A stretch of 64,000 nucleotides of DNA from Euglena gracilis (lineage: Eukaryota > Euglenida > Euglenophyceae > Euglenales). Of this stretch, positions 1 through 14,700 are shown piece by piece. The position numbers and the translations under genes are program-made. Positions within the stretch are counted from its first letter, which is position 1, and each line of letters opens with the position of its first letter. The DNA lies in assembly GCA_039621445.1 (NCBI GenBank), contig CP154956.1:4338170-4402169 (forward strand), in the 5' to 3' direction. The notes below the pieces were generated by a model. The model saw nothing but the letters and a program-made list of their open reading frames with translations. It was not told the DNA's origin and made no database searches.

Positions 1-1595
1 GTGTGTGTGTGTGTGTGTGGATAATTGTTGTCTCCGTTGGCAATTGGCACAGGTGCATTTCATTGTCACGGTCTCATTGCAATTATTCTCACCTGGAGCA
101 TTTTGAATAGTTTAAAAAATAATTAAATAATTGCAAAACATGCGAAATACAATATCCACCACACACTTTCACACCACATACACAACCTTAAAATTCAGCC
201 TGCCACGCACACAGAATTACTCAGGCTTGTCAAACTGTATGAAATCAAGGAGCCATCAGTTAATAATAATACATACAGTTCACACACTATGATCACTCAT
301 TTACAATATTATATGTATAATATATTCTGATTATGAGTTGTTGTTATTGTTATTTCACATAATACTATTTGATAATACTGATTTTTATTTTTATGTGTTC
401 CCAACAACTTATCATTTAAAACTTTGCGCGCGCGCGCATGCTTACACACATGAACGGGGAACGGGGTCAGATCATTTGCAGCCATGTGTGAACTGTATCA
501 GGTTTTTGAATTTATGGATCTGGCCATTTTTTTGTGGGCGATGTTTTCATTGGCATGTGATTTCTCCCAAAAAAGCACAAGGTGGGTGCATTCTCAGGCC
601 TTTACTCCAGACCCTTGGAGTTCCTCCACCGTTAGAAACTAGGAACCATGCAATGCTACCGAAAGTCCTGAGGTTTCCCAGTTCTGCACTTCCCGCAACA
701 TGTCATCCGCATTTTTTAATACTCCATATTTTTATTGAACTGCACATCATCAACTCCAAAAACAAAATTCCCATTTTTCACTGACCAAAGTCATCAGCTG
801 TGTCCTTTGCTGGATGTTCCTTCACAATCTCGCTCTGTGTGTCTGTGTCTGTGTTCAGTGATGCTGCTGTTATTGTAGCAATGAATTTGTCTGCATTTTC
901 GACTTTGAGTGTAACCATTGTTGTGGTGTAAACGGGCCACTTGGGATGAATTTGGATGAAATTAAACCACTTTCTTTAATTTTTAGATGCACAACGCTCT
1001 CCCGCCAAAAAAAGCCTGAAATATGTGTCTGCATCAGCACGCATCCGGCAGAAAGATTTCTTCTGGCCATTGAAGAAAATTCGACATGATGTCTTTTGCG
1101 CAAATTTATCCGCTTTAATCCCCGGAAAAGATCCCAGTGGTACATATACCACGAGCGGAGGCAGGCGGCTGCTTGAGAGGTCTCGGGAAGCGCTGGTATC
1201 AGGCCCCCACACATCTGCAAACGCCACGTTCTGTCCCCGCCTGTTTTCCCTACTGGTACATCTACCAGGGAGGGGGGGGGGGGGGGGGAGCGGGGGGAGG
1301 GAGGGGGACGAGCGAGGCATGCCGCGCTTGAGAGGTCCGGGAAGCGCTGGTATCACGGCCCTCAAACCAACCCACCCACTTTCACAAACACATCCACTCA
1401 CCAATGGGGGGAGTCAAGGACCTAATGAATGTGTGCTCTAACCCCCTCCACACTACTGTTGTCACCTGACAAGTCAGCCAGTGCAAGCCTAATCTAATGG
1501 CCACTCCTTGGGGGGGGGGAGGGCTGCAGTGGACGTTCCAGCATGATCAGTCAACCGGTGCACCCAGGGTGACAACTGAGGGGTAGGTATCGAAC
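1..1595. other. Non-coding DNA left of the FG exons
   Basis: Begins in a (GT)n tract (1-18). Contains a GAAGCGCTGGTATCA-type word twice (1190-1210 and 1340-1360) and a G run at 1269-1289. No gene is recognised; further FG gene exons may lie off the left edge. Confidence 0.5.
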
Positions 1596-1661
1596 GTGGG
1601 GATAGGCCTGGCCACCACCAAACGGCGGCGGAGTTTGCGGTGCAGCACCAAGGCGGTGCTG
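1596..1661 (-). CDS. FG gene exon, PPPFGGG (66 bases)
   Basis: The acceptor GGGTTCTCAG and donor GTTCGA enclose 22 codons in phase 0-0, encoding QHRLGAAPQTPPPFGGGQAY and PH. This is the leftmost recognised exon; the gene probably continues beyond the left edge. Confidence 0.5.
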
Positions 1662-4600
1662 CTGAGAACCCACGTCCCGCACCGCACCAGTGGAAGTTTG
1701 GAAGGATGGACATTGTTCCAGCATTACCAGAAATCGTTTTCCCCCTGGAGTTCTGGAGTTGGCTTGTTTTTTGTCGGAGTCGGAGTCTGCGAGTCATTTT
1801 TGCTCAGTTGGCGAAAAAAAATTGGCGGAATGACCTTTTTCATTTTTAAAGGCTTTTGATGAGGTGCAAAAAATTCACAAAATTTTTGAGGGTTTTAACG
1901 GTTTTCTAAATCGCCGTGTTTTTTCAACCCCCCCCCCTCTTCAGAGGGGTCCAGGCTCCCGCCTGGACCCCTCTCCCACCTGGACAGGCAATCTTTCGTC
2001 AAGGCGAAACTTTTCAAAAAAATTGCGTTATTTTTAAAGGCTATTGAAGGCTTTTTTAGATTTTTGAAGATTCATTTTTAATGGGCGGTCTCCCCCCCAG
2101 GTCACCACACTTTTAAAAATACCCTCTGTTTGGGTGTTCTGGGGCCTGTGGCTACTGACTGGTTTCTGCGAGTGAAAGCACCCCCCCCCCCCAAGCACCA
2201 CAATTCAATAACATAACAGCAACATCAGTTGTATTGAATTCCCTCCCAAAAATGCCGCCGTTGTTCGGGCCCCTTTCGAAAAAAAAATGTATCTTTCGAA
2301 TTTGTTGATTCTGGACCCTGTTCGGGGAGGGGGGTGGGCCTGGCCCTGCTCCAGTTGGTTGGGGTGGTGGGGGATTGGGCTGGGTTGGTGCTTCCAAAAG
2401 GTTTCCACCCTCCATTTTCAGCGAGAAGCGGTGGGTGGGTGTGTCCGGTGGGTCCGGAGTGCAGTGGGGGGGGGGGGGTCCAGACCCCTCTGCCTCGTCC
2501 TAAGAAAACCTTTGCATCCAAATGGCCAATGCTGCATTTTATTTTATCATCTTATTTATTGTATTATTTTTTTTATTCGTGGTTTGTGTTATCAGTGGCA
2601 GGTCGAACTGGAACCAGCTGGAGCTGTTTTTCTTGCCCGGTCCGGATGTGGCGGTGGTTCCCCCGCCCCAAACACATACGGCATAAAATGGAGCCCCACA
2701 CTTAAGTGTGGGGTGCTGCAAGGTCTGTGGGGGGGGGGGGTGGGAGTTGTGGGGGTGGGGGGTACGGAAAGATTAATTGGATGCTCCTAGTTGCACAGAT
2801 AAAGGATGACGTTGTTTTTGTTCTGGGGGGGGTCGGGGGCGTCACCCCCGGATGAGGCTGAGGGCCGAGGAAATCAAAAAATGATGCCAAAATTTTTTTC
2901 ATGTGTTGGGTTGTGTGGAGGTGTGTGTGGGGGTGTGGGGTGGGGGGGGTGGGGGGTGGGGAGGTGGGGGGGGGGTAGTTGGGGGGGTGTCGGGGGGGGG
3001 GGGTGAACTGTGGCATACTGTGGGGCCACGTTACGCTATCACTTGCCCCAAAACCCCTTGCCTTCAATAAGCCAGCTGGCCAGACAGGCCGGCAGGCATA
3101 AAGATAGACAGAAACACAGACAAGCAGACACCGCGCAGCCACCCCTTGAAGGGCAATCCAGCACCCCCCTGCCCCCCCCGGGCGCCAAACCCGCCGCTGC
3201 CGCCCCCGCCCGAGCCCCCGAACGGCGACGAGGCGCCCCCGAACGGCGCTCCACCGCCTGACGGGCCGCCGAACGGGCTGCTGCCGCCGCCACTGGAGCC
3301 ACCGGGGGCGAGCCCTGGCAGTTGCCGGGCTGCCGCAGTCGGTGGCAATCAAACCCTCGGGCATGCCCCCGTACCCCGCTCCGTTTGCTCCTGATACATT
3401 ATGTGAAAAAAAAACAATTATTATTAAAAAAAATTAAACTGTTGTTGCCGTTGCCATTGTTGGGGGTGGTGATGGTGGTGTTGGTGTTCATTAAATCATT
3501 GAAATAATTCCTCCAGTTAAAATAATTCGCCTTCAAACAGAAATGAAGCCATTCCTGGATTTGCTCTCTTCAGCTTCCTTGATGACTTCGCATTGTGCAA
3601 TGAGTGGGAAATGCTGCGAGGAACCCGTCATCCAAGCCCCTTTCCTTCGATGCAACGAGTTCCAACGGAATGAGACATACGTACGCAATGCATTTGTGGA
3701 TGCTTATGACGATTCTCAGAGTTGCCCAAATTTCTTGCCAGAGCTGTCCTCAGCGGAAAAAAGCAACTTTTTGTCCCTACACATTCAACAAAAAATACAG
3801 AAAAATGGTCGAAAATGGCCATATTTTGGCACACAAAAAAAACGAGTCGACTTTGGGGAAAAAAGTGGATTTCTGGCATCCTTGGACCATCGCCCATCCA
3901 CCCAGAACGTCACAAAATGCTCTTCAAATTTTTAATTTTTGAGCCCATTTAAGTCCCAGTTTGGCCCTTGGTCGTCCCTTGGGCCGGAGGGGGGGGGTCC
4001 TGGAAGGAATTGGTCCTTAAAGGGGGGGGGGGACTTCCCTTCCTTCTGGAACGCCCTGTTTCTTGCACAATAGCCTGATTGCAAAATGACAGGATGCATT
4101 CATTCCTTGCGACGCTGTTTTCGGTGCATTTCGAGACTGGCAAAGGGTTCCTTGGGCACTCAACTTGCAAGCCAGCACCTTTCCACAACACACCACACCA
4201 CACTGTCTGTAGTCCAGCTGCCAAATCCCAGACCGCCTGGGGAGCCTTGATTTTGACGCCCGAAGTCGCCCAGCAAGGATGAAAAAACGTCCATCGAAAA
4301 AAAAAATGCAAAATTTCAATGAAAACTTTTTTTCTCATTTTCATTTCAATACAATACAACTCCTTGGCATACTTTTGCTGATTTCAAACTGTTGCAAATG
4401 AAGAAATGATCCGTCTCATACGGTGAAACGCTGGAAGAAAAAGGCACTGGAATAATGAAACGCGTACAGATAAGAAGTGGGTGTCCGGCGACCACTGCGT
4501 TGGAATAGGGCAAGGGTTAAGATTTGGGCCTGAGCTGGGCCTAAAATTAGCTTAATTTCGACTGAAACCTGTTTCCTGAGACAATAACTGTGACCGCAGC

Positions 4601-6627
4601 CACAAATCTGTGCCCAAGGATAACAGAGAAAAAAGGTGTTCAAGAAGTCCATCTGGGTGTTAAAGAAAGTGGAGCCCAGTACTCAAAGGCTGCCATTTTG
4701 AACTCCCTAAAACGTGCAATGGCCGATGAGAGCCTTGAAATTGCATACCGGAGGGGATTATGGTTCCAGTGGGCAACCGTTGCTGTCAGCCACGGCTCGG
4801 CCGCCGAAGGGGGCACTCGCCCCGGAGCCCCCGAAGGGGCTGGAGGATGGGGCCGAGGTCTTGCCGAACGGGCTGGAGGCAGCAGGCTGTGTGGAGAACG
4901 GGTTGGCCACCGCCTGTGAACCGCCGAACGGTGTGGGGACGGGCCAACGCAAGGCACTGTAGGAATCCTTTGGATTCACTCCTATTCCCCCGTCCAAGAG
5001 GGGGGGGATCGCTGGCAAACAACACAAAAAATTAAACAGAACTCCGACAAGACAAACTGCAGAAACTCAAAAAATTACAGGCCGGAAAGGCGGATTTGGC
5101 TATATCCTAGCTTGAGAAGACCCAGCGGCCTTCGGGGGGGGGGGGTTGCCCCAGCAGAATTTTTGCTATGAAGGCTTTTTTTTTGGAGAATGTTTTCAAT
5201 AATGTGGCCACCTGCAGACCCCCCAGCTGATTTAATTATTTTGTGACAATTTCCATACCATTTGGGGACGTGACCGTCTTCTGGGGGTCTCCCAACACGG
5301 TGCCGGGCTTTCCCCCAGGGAGGGGGGGGAACCATGCGCCACTCAAAAAAAAAACCTGCGACGTTGGGTGACACAGGCCACGCCCCCTGCGGGCTGCTAC
5401 TTGCCCCCTGCTGGGGGCCGCCGAAGGGGTTGGCGGCGGTGGTGGCGGAGGAGGGGGGGCGGCCCCCGAAGGGGGAGGAAGCGGGGGACGGCGCGCCGCC
5501 GAATGGGGAGGCGGTGGCGTTGGCGGCAGGGGTGCCGAAGGGGTTGGGGCCCAGCCGCCTGCTGGGCTCGAACCATCAAGTCAGAATGTTGTTTGTGCTT
5601 CATTTCCGCTGATGAACGTTGTCAGCATTCTCATTCGGACAATTGGGCATAAATAAAATTAGTTTTGCAATGGTGCAATCAATGTTGGTTTATAATTAAA
5701 ATCCGAAATGCATTGAAGACTTCGGTTGGTTTCCATGAATGGCCTGGAAATATTTGGGCAGTGTATTGCTTATCCGGAATGGTGTTGTGAATCAAAAAAA
5801 TGAAAAACAATGCAATCAAATGCAATCAAAAGATCAGTAACCGCATCGACATAATGGTGACCATCTTCGAAAGACCACAGGGATTCACAATCGTCGAACG
5901 CTCCTCGGCGGTTGTGCCGGCAACGCAAAAGACTGTGGTTCCTGTTTGTCAATGTTTCAGCTTGCCACTTCCGCCAGGCCATTTTTTTACCAACCCCGGG
6001 GGGAGGGGGGTCCGGAGTGCCTTGGGGTGCCTGCCCAGGCAGGCCCAAGGCACAAGGGGGGGGGGTGCCCAGGCAGGCACCCCCCCCGGGGGGGGGGGTC
6101 AGATTTCGGCCTGCACCCAGGCACATTCCTTTGAAAATAGGCCATTTTTGGTTCCCTGGCGCCTTCGGCGCTGGGGTCTGTGCTGGGGCACTTTTGGCCC
6201 CTGGGGGATCGGATTGGGAGTGCCTTGCAGTGCCTGCCCAGGCAGGCACCCCCCCGGGGGGTCAGCACCACGTTAAAAAACAGCCTGCTTCTGACGGCAA
6301 AGTACTCCGGCGTTGTGGGGGGAGTGCCACGACAGCCGCTGCCCGGCCGAGGCTCTCGTTCGCCACCCCCCCCCATGCACCCTGCCCCATCCCTGTGCAG
6401 AGGGCTGGCCGGCGGGGGCGGCGGAGAAGGGGTTGGCGGCGGCGGCGGGTGCCCCGAAGGGGGCCTGGGACCCGAAGGGCGCTGCGGGGGCGGGCGGCCC
6501 ACCGAATGGGGAGGCGGCCTGCGAGGCGAGAGAGAGGACGACTGTCAAACGCCCACGAAACATAACAAACGCGCAACTTAGACACAAAAAAAAATCAAAC
6601 AGAAAAGATGTGTGTGTGTTGTGTGTT

Positions 6628-6659
<32 letters not shown>

Positions 6660-8722
6660 GTGTGTGTGTGTGGGTGGGTGGGTGGGTGGGTGGGTGGGTG
6701 TTGTGGGTGGGTACTTAACCCCAAGCCCCAAAACTTTTGTTGATCCATGGGCTGTGGTGATGGTCGTGCACACACTAGCACAGCCCTGCCCCACGCAGCA
6801 GAACCCAAGCCAGCTCTGCCACAGGGCGTTGTGCAAGTCTGAGGCCAGTTGTGTGAGAGCAAAATTTTTCAACCTTCTCATTCGCCACTCCACCCCCAGC
6901 CCAGGCAAGGGGGCGAGGCAGTCAATACTGGGGCGGGTGGTGTTTGGGCCCACCTTTGAACAACGCATCATGGCAACCGCTGACGCTGGCGTTGGGGAGC
7001 AGTAACCTGGTCAAGGAGACCACTTTCGGCTAAAAATGGCCTCAAAACACCCAAAGTGGTCACCATCACCAAGTGTCTACAGGGCTTTTTGTGCAAACCC
7101 GAGGCCAGCTTGTGTGAGAGAAATGTTTTATTTTGTGACCCTTCTCATTTGCCACACAAACCCCAACCCAGTCAAGGGGGCGAGGCGGTCTAAACCCCCC
7201 AAAAATAAGACCTCCCCTGACGGCGCAAAGCGCTGAAGACGGTGAAAAATTCCCCGAAAAATTACCAAAAGCCCCAATTTGACACACAAAAATGACGAAA
7301 TTTCAAAAAAAATCAGATTTTCGAAGTGCAAAAAAAAACATGCTAAATGTCAACTTCCACCAATTTTCACGTGGCACAAAGCGCTGAAGGAAAACGTTTA
7401 ATGCTTTTGGGAACCTGAAAAATGATGTTTTTTCGGGCCAGGGTCGGTCAAGAGAAAATCCAAAAATAAGACCCCCCCAAAAAATAAGACCCCCCATGAA
7501 GATTTCCAGCAACGGACCCAAAAATAAGATTCCTATTTTGGGGGTGGGTTATATTGGGGTGGGCGGTGTTTGGTCACACGTTTGGACACACGCGATGGCA
7601 ACCACTCAGCGCTGGCCGAGCTGGCTGGGGTGCTGCTGCGTGGGGCAGGGCTGTGCTACATAGGTTTTGGGACTTGGAGTTAAGTGCCCACCATTCGAGG
7701 GGAAATAAAAAAAATTTGCACACTGTGCATATATGTTTCTTCACATATACATATATATACATATACATGTATTCTTTACATATACATGTATATACATACC
7801 TATACACACATATACATGTGCAACCCATGTGTAAACATGCAAACTGAAGCCCCCTCCCTGTTGGGAGGGGGCGTGATAGCAAACTGGAGCACATCATGGG
7901 ACACCATGCAGACAGGCTAGTGTGAGGGACACCTGGGAGGGTGGTTGCCCAAACGGCGAGCTTTGACTTTGCTGCAGCTGCTGTTGTTGCAGCATTTGCT
8001 GCTGCATTTGCTGTTGATGCCAAGGAAAGAGACTGGGAAAGATCAGAAAAGGGGGCTCATCAGGGTGGAACTAATGGACAAAGCAAAACGGAACGGAACG
8101 CAGCGAACTCAAACAGACCAAAACAAAACAAACTTGAACAAAACAAGAGGTTTGCTTGCTTGCTTGCATACAAACACATATAAAAAAAACACACGTGCAA
8201 GAAATCCTGTCAGCCTGCCAGGGGAGGCCGGCAAGCATGATTGCGCGTGCATTTGGTACTGTAGGATTCATTCTTCTTCATCTTTGGACAAACCTTCTAA
8301 AAAAAAACAAGGAGAGCTGAAGAGGCTTCAAATAACTGAGCTGAAGCGGCATTCCCTGAGTGCATTTGCTGCTGCTGCTGCATTTGTTGCATTTGTTGCA
8401 TTTGCTGCATTTGCTGCATCTGGAGTTGCTGCTGGAAGCAGAGGCGGCACAGAATATTCGGGGGGAGGTTTGGCCAACCAAGTTCTCATCAGTGAACTGC
8501 AATTTTGGGGTGTGCAGACTCAAAATACAATTGTGCACATGACATGATTTTTCATGAAGAATTGAATTTCTCTGACAACAAATATTCAAGTCACACCCAT
8601 TCTACTTCGGGGACGTGGCATTTCAACATGCGTGGCACGATTGGATGGTCCACCCACGGAATGGAGGCCGCGCGGGCCGCATCCCGATCAGGCCGGCCCT
8701 GGCCGCTGCTGCTGTTGCTGCA

Positions 8723-8755
<33 letters not shown>

Positions 8756-11700
8756 GCTGCTGCTGTTGGATAAGCTGCTCCGTGCTGGCCGGTGTCGGTG
8801 GGGCGGGCGACCCAAATGGGGCTGCGGGGCAGAGGGTCACATGATCGCGCAGGCGAGTTGAAATTCTGCCACGGGAATCAGGGCGGTCCTTAGCGGAAAA
8901 AAAATACCTGTCTTAACGCATTCAATGCAAAACTGCACCCACGAAAATGTGGCCGAAAACATGGCCATCTTTCGGCAAAAATGGGTGGACTTTGGGGTCG
9001 ACCATCACCCATCACCCCAGTCAAAAAAAAAAGAGTTTCACGGCTTTTCAATTTTGGACCCCGTTCCATCCCCGCACCGGCCATTGGCCGGCACTTTGGT
9101 CCAAGAGCGGTCCTAAAGGGGAATTTCTTGAAAAACAAAAAAAATTCCCATCCCCCAAAGACCGCATTCTGCTTCATCCCCGTCCCCCTCCCCTCCCCAA
9201 CAAACACACTGGTCTAATAAACAACTTTTTATGCGGACCCAGCTTTGGTCACCGACAGCTTTGACCCACTATCCCTCCAAAATTGAAGCAGCCACTCGCT
9301 CAAAACAACCCCGGACTGAATAAATGAAGGGGTTGTCGTTGAAATGGCATTGGAACGGCAGAAAGGATGACGTCCCAAATGAAAACAAACCCCAAATTTA
9401 AGCAGACTCCGGGCCCTGTTTTCGGAAACACAAATATAAGCAAACAACTTGCTTGGGGGGTTTTAACCAGGTTTTCCAGCCTCAAAGCGAGGTGAAACCT
9501 CATCCATTCAGAAGCCTCCAAGAACATTCCCCCATTTGTAAACCATCTTGGGTTCGACCACCAAACCTCAACAAATTTTCTGATTTTATGGTGGCCCCAG
9601 GGCTGCTGAAATTTTGGGTTGCTTTTCTTTTTTTGAGGTGTTTCGTCTTTTTTGTCAGAAATGATTTTGCAGGTGCCTTTTGTTGTGGTTCTTTTTTGAA
9701 TGCATTTTTCCCGGGTCAAATATTTCCGGCCTGGCACTTTAAACCGGGCTAAAATTTGTTCACCCCCATCCATTCCAAGAGGGGTGGGGGGGTGGTGACA
9801 CCCCCCACCTAAACAGTGGCACAATCCTGGGGTCCGACCCCCCACACCTGCCCCGCCTCCCCGGCTCAGGTCCTCAGGTCACTCCCCTTTTTCTGTGAAA
9901 GCTAATTTGGTCCACACCAAGAGGTTAGGTTATTCTTGCAACAGGGTCACGGTTAGGATTGGGCCATTTGGCTGAAAATCGGCTTAAATTAAGTTTAAAA
10001 TTCGAACAAAATTGGGCCAAGTTTTAGGAAATTACTGACCATAACCCTATTCCCAATCCTAACCCTGTCTTCACAAGGGATAACCTAAAGGGGCCAACAA
10101 ATAATTCCTTTTTGGCTGCCACCCAAACGGCAAAAAAATGTCATTTTGGGTGCAAAAAATTTTGGGCAAAAAATTGTCAAAAAAAATGCTAAAAAAATCC
10201 AAAAAATTTTCGGCACAAAGCGCCAGAAGGAATAATTTGACCTTTGGGGGTGGTCCTGGGCACCCCCCCCCGTGTAGGCCATACCCCCCAAATTTCACAA
10301 ATGCTCGGAGAAAATGCAAATGCAAAAAAAAGCACTTCTGCCCCCCCCTCCGTGCCTTGTGAACCGTTTGTGGAATGGTCGGAACTCCTTGCACCTTCAA
10401 TTTTCAGGCATATGGGAAATGTGCAAAGGGAAAAAATAGCGGGGGGGAATTGCGGGAAATTTCAGAAATTGTGCAAATTTGCGGAGACTGCGAAAAATTG
10501 CGGATATCAATTCCGTCCCCCTTCCTGAAGCGTCAACAGGAGTGCAGAAAGGACCTTGAAACTGAGCCACAGGAAAGAAATGACCCTCTGAGAATACTGA
10601 CTCGGGTGGGTTGCAAATCGGCCAATAAAAAAAATTGCTTTTTGAGCCTTGTGCCATGTTTTTCACACCCAAAAATTACAAGAAAAAACTCTGTGGTGGA
10701 AAACACTGATCCCCCTGCAAATGAAACTTTTTTCAAAAAAGGCTCTTGCTTGTTTTGTACTCTAAAAAGCCCTCCGGGTTTCTATGTGCAGGGATCCTCA
10801 GATTTCCGTGCTTGCGGAGGCCAAAATGTATCCGTGTTTTTCCGTGATTTTCCGTGAATCTCCTGTTTCCGGAAAAGGTCAAAGGCCACACTCCGTTCTG
10901 CACCGGAGCCATATTTGAGCAGTTGTGGCAGCAGGTTGTTTCTCCATATTATATTCCTGGAGATCCTCCAGGGCCCCGACAACAGCTGAAGCCAATTCCG
11001 AGTGCTCAACCCCCAAGTTTGGCCCTTTGCAATCCAACTGAACGCATGCTACAACGTAGATCTTCCATTGCATACCCAACAAAATGTTTATGATCGCATG
11101 CCCAGAACTGTCAATTCATTCATCATTCCTATCCATACCTGTATATGAAAAAAAAGCACGTACAGGAAAGAAAAAAATAACCCTTTGTCCTTGAATTTTT
11201 TTCTTGATTGCCCCAAAATGGGTCACAAAACTACAAAAACATCAGAGGTGTTCTCCATAAATACACACAAATTGAGGGCGTGTGGGTTTTTGCTTATTCA
11301 GAAAATGACCTTTCACCTTTCCGCCCAGGCTGCATCCAAGGTCAATCAAGGTCAATCACTATACTGGTCCGCTGACAGCGTTTTGGCAACCGGGAGTCCA
11401 GAAAGGAGGAAAGCGGCCACAAAATCATCTGTGATTGTCTGAATATGAGGTTTTGCTTGCGTGATTGTCTGTTTTGAAAGGCAGAGAATGGGCAAAACAT
11501 CCCATCAAAATGCATCTGCACAAACAAAGCACATTCAAAAAAAAAGACCCAAATTTTTTTCTGAACCCTCCGCCTCATCCTGAATTTCCGTGAATTTCCG
11601 TGATTTCCGTGAAAATGGACTTCTGCCCATTTCCGTGATCGTCCGTGAATTTCCGTGAATTTTCTTTTCAGGACGTGTGAGGATCCCTGCTATGTGGGTG

Positions 11701-14700
11701 GCCAATGACGACACTGGAGCAAGGTGATAGGTGATACTTTGTCCTTGGCCCGGGGCTCCGAATGGAAATGCACCGCCCGCAGGTGGTGATGGGGTGCCGA
11801 ACGGCGATGCTGCAGAGACACCAGACGGGGGGGGGGGGCATTGCCTGTTGCCGGCACACATGGGTCACAGGTTGAAGAAGCCGCGCACCGGTGAACAAAA
11901 ATTGGTGAGAAAAGTTGCAGTCCGAACAAGGCGGTGTGGTGTCCATCGGGGTCCATGAGTGGGGGGGGGGGGTGCCTCCCACTGACACCGACATGCAAAT
12001 GAAGACTCCGATTTGGGGCCAGGTTGGTTGGATTGTCACCGAAAGTGAAAGACAGCAAATGACAAACACTTTAGCAGGAACAGGCAGGAGAAGATGTGCT
12101 GTCTTGCAGCAATTTAAAATCAAATTCATGTAATTCAATTAGTAATCAAAATTCATGTAAAAATTAAGATACCAAAATAAGGTCGGTGGTCTTTTTTATT
12201 CATCTGGGGCACTCTATCCCTTTCTCTCGCAAATGGTGGAAAGAAAACAGTAATGAAGCACACTGCTTACAAAAGCCATTTTGTTTTGTGTCTGTAGAAA
12301 AAAAAGGAAAAAAAAAAAAAAAAAAAAAAAAATAAAAAAAAAGAAGAAAAAAAAAGAAAATAAAAAACAAAAAAAAAAAAAAAAAAAAAAAATAAAGAAA
12401 ACAAAAAAAAAAAAAAAAAAATTCGGACAGTGGCTCAAAGTGGATAACATCAATTATCCAAATTGCTCTCTGTGTGTGCAGTTTAGGTGGGAATGAAATA
12501 TCACTGGCTAGCAGGAAAAGAGAAAGCTTCAGCCCTAAAATATGGAGCGATGGGAAAGGGGTGCTTTGTTGATGGTGCACTGCATGCACCACAAACTGAA
12601 CATCAAAGCAATTTCAGGGTTCAGGGATGGGGGCAGGAATCACTAGAAGATCATTGTGGGAGGCAAAATGGGGGGAAACCCCCTGGGGTAGCACCTAGTG
12701 CCCCCCCCCCCCTGGGTCACCAACTGGGAATTTCTCAAGGCCCCGGAGGGGGGGGAGGCGGACAGCTGGAAAAGTCCCTGGCTGGAAAACATCAGCCGGG
12801 TTGGACACTTTCGCCCAAATTTTTGAGGTGAAACTCCCCCACAAAAAAAAACGACCAAAAATGGCCATGTTTGGCCATTTTTTGCCCCCTTTCCAAAAAA
12901 TTTCGGTCCAGGACCCGGGGGGCAGGGTGGGGTCCAGCTTAAGAAATTTCCTAGTCACCAACGTTTGAGAAACCTCCGGTGGCACACACACGTGGTGTTG
13001 GGTTGGCCTGGAATGGAAAGCCTCCGGTGGCAGGAGGCGTTGGGGGGAATGGGCTCAGGGGGGCAGCAGGAGTGGATGGCGGGACAGGGGCGGTTGCTGT
13101 GAGACAGTGGCAAATACTTTTTTAGAAAAGAGGAGAGTTGAAAAGAATCAAAAACTCATATTTGCTAAAAATGGTGCACAATTACAAAAAAAGCACCCGA
13201 AAAAAAGCGTTGCCTGTTGCATAACGGAGCCAAAAAAAATACTTCCTAAATCAACAAATCAAAACCTAAAAAGAAGGCAAGAAAAATTCAAAAAATGGAG
13301 TATTTCGGCCGCATCGAAACAATCACAACCAATTACTGCCAATCTGACACAGAAATTTCAAAGAGGGCTGCATAAAAAGTTTTCAAAGTTTTCGGGGGAA
13401 TGCTGTTGTGGAGGCCGCTTCTTCTCCCAAAATACTTCGTGTAGGCTGATTCAGATTTAAGCAAAAACCTCGATCGAAGCAAAAACCTCGACCGATTTTT
13501 TGGTTTTGTTAAGCCAACTCTTGGGCGAATTGGCCAAATTAAATACTAAACAAAATGCTCAACTCAGGGGAAGCACGATGCTGTTGGCCCAATATGCATC
13601 CGGAAAACTAACCTTCAAGCTGCGCCAAGAAATGTGTTGGGCGACGTTGAGCAGAGCTCCACGACACAAACGACTTACCTCAGCCAACCCATCAATCCAT
13701 TCCACAACAATACGCAAACATGCACATCTTTGTGCCTCTTTCAACCGGCAATCTGGGCTCCAGACAAGCCAGCGATGGAGACAGAAGGTTGAAAGGCAGT
13801 GTCAAATGAATGCAAGGAAAAGAAGCACCGAAGAAAGTCTTGTTTCATCCTGGAAATCGGTTCCCGGAAAAGTGGGTGTTGGACACCCAATCCGTGGTCA
13901 ACAAGCGGGGAGGGGATCGTCAGAGGTTGGGTGGTTGTAACTGCCCCCCCCCCCCCAGGGTTGTACGGGAATCTCTGAGGGGGGGGGGGGACCTCCCCCC
14001 ACTTCCGAAACTAGAGGGGGGACCCCCTCCTGCCTCCAGTTTTCAGTCGCCGAATATTTCGGCCGTTTTTTTTTTTGGTGAAGAAGTCAATTTTTCTAAA
14101 GTTTCTCAAAGATGGCAGGGAATCAGAGGAAATATCAGGAGAACCAAATCGAAGCCCTTAAAATGCCCTATCTGACAAAATTTTGATTTCCCCACAACTC
14201 CCCACCTGTGCCAAGCTACGGCCATTTTTGGCCATTTTGCCAAAATTTCATGTTGAGCCTCAAGAAAATCCAAAAATACACACCTGGCGCGAAGCTCCGG
14301 AAAATTTTTTTCGCCCCCGCAGAGGAGGGGGGGGAGTGGGGTGGGGGGACCCCCCTTCCGAAACTGGGGGGGGATGGGGGACCCCGGGGGGGGGACTGGG
14401 TGACCAGGTTTTGAATAGTGCTGAGCTCTTAATAAGAGCGCACCCACCCCTTTATTGACCCCCCCGTATAAACCGGCCCACTCCATGGAGCTCTTTTGAC
14501 TGAAATGCAAGGGTTTTGTGCCCGAAACGGGGCGCTGGCGGGTCGAAAAACGCTCATTTTCGGCTCAAAAACAGTTTTTCCGGGTCCGGGAGGCCAAAAA
14601 ACATCGTTTCGGGCAAAAAAAAATTTATCGAGTTTTTTCGACTTTTTTGACCCGGCTTTAACCCAAAATCAATGGGTTGACGGCCCAAAACGGGGCGCTG

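Noticed and set aside
2345-2409. Minus-strand frame with KPFGSTNPAQSPTTPTN, a possible extra FG exon
   Set aside because: It has a PFG motif, but no convincing acceptor or donor and ordinary intron composition around it.
12200-12592. Phe-rich frame opposite the A-rich tract
   Set aside because: Homopolymer translation only.
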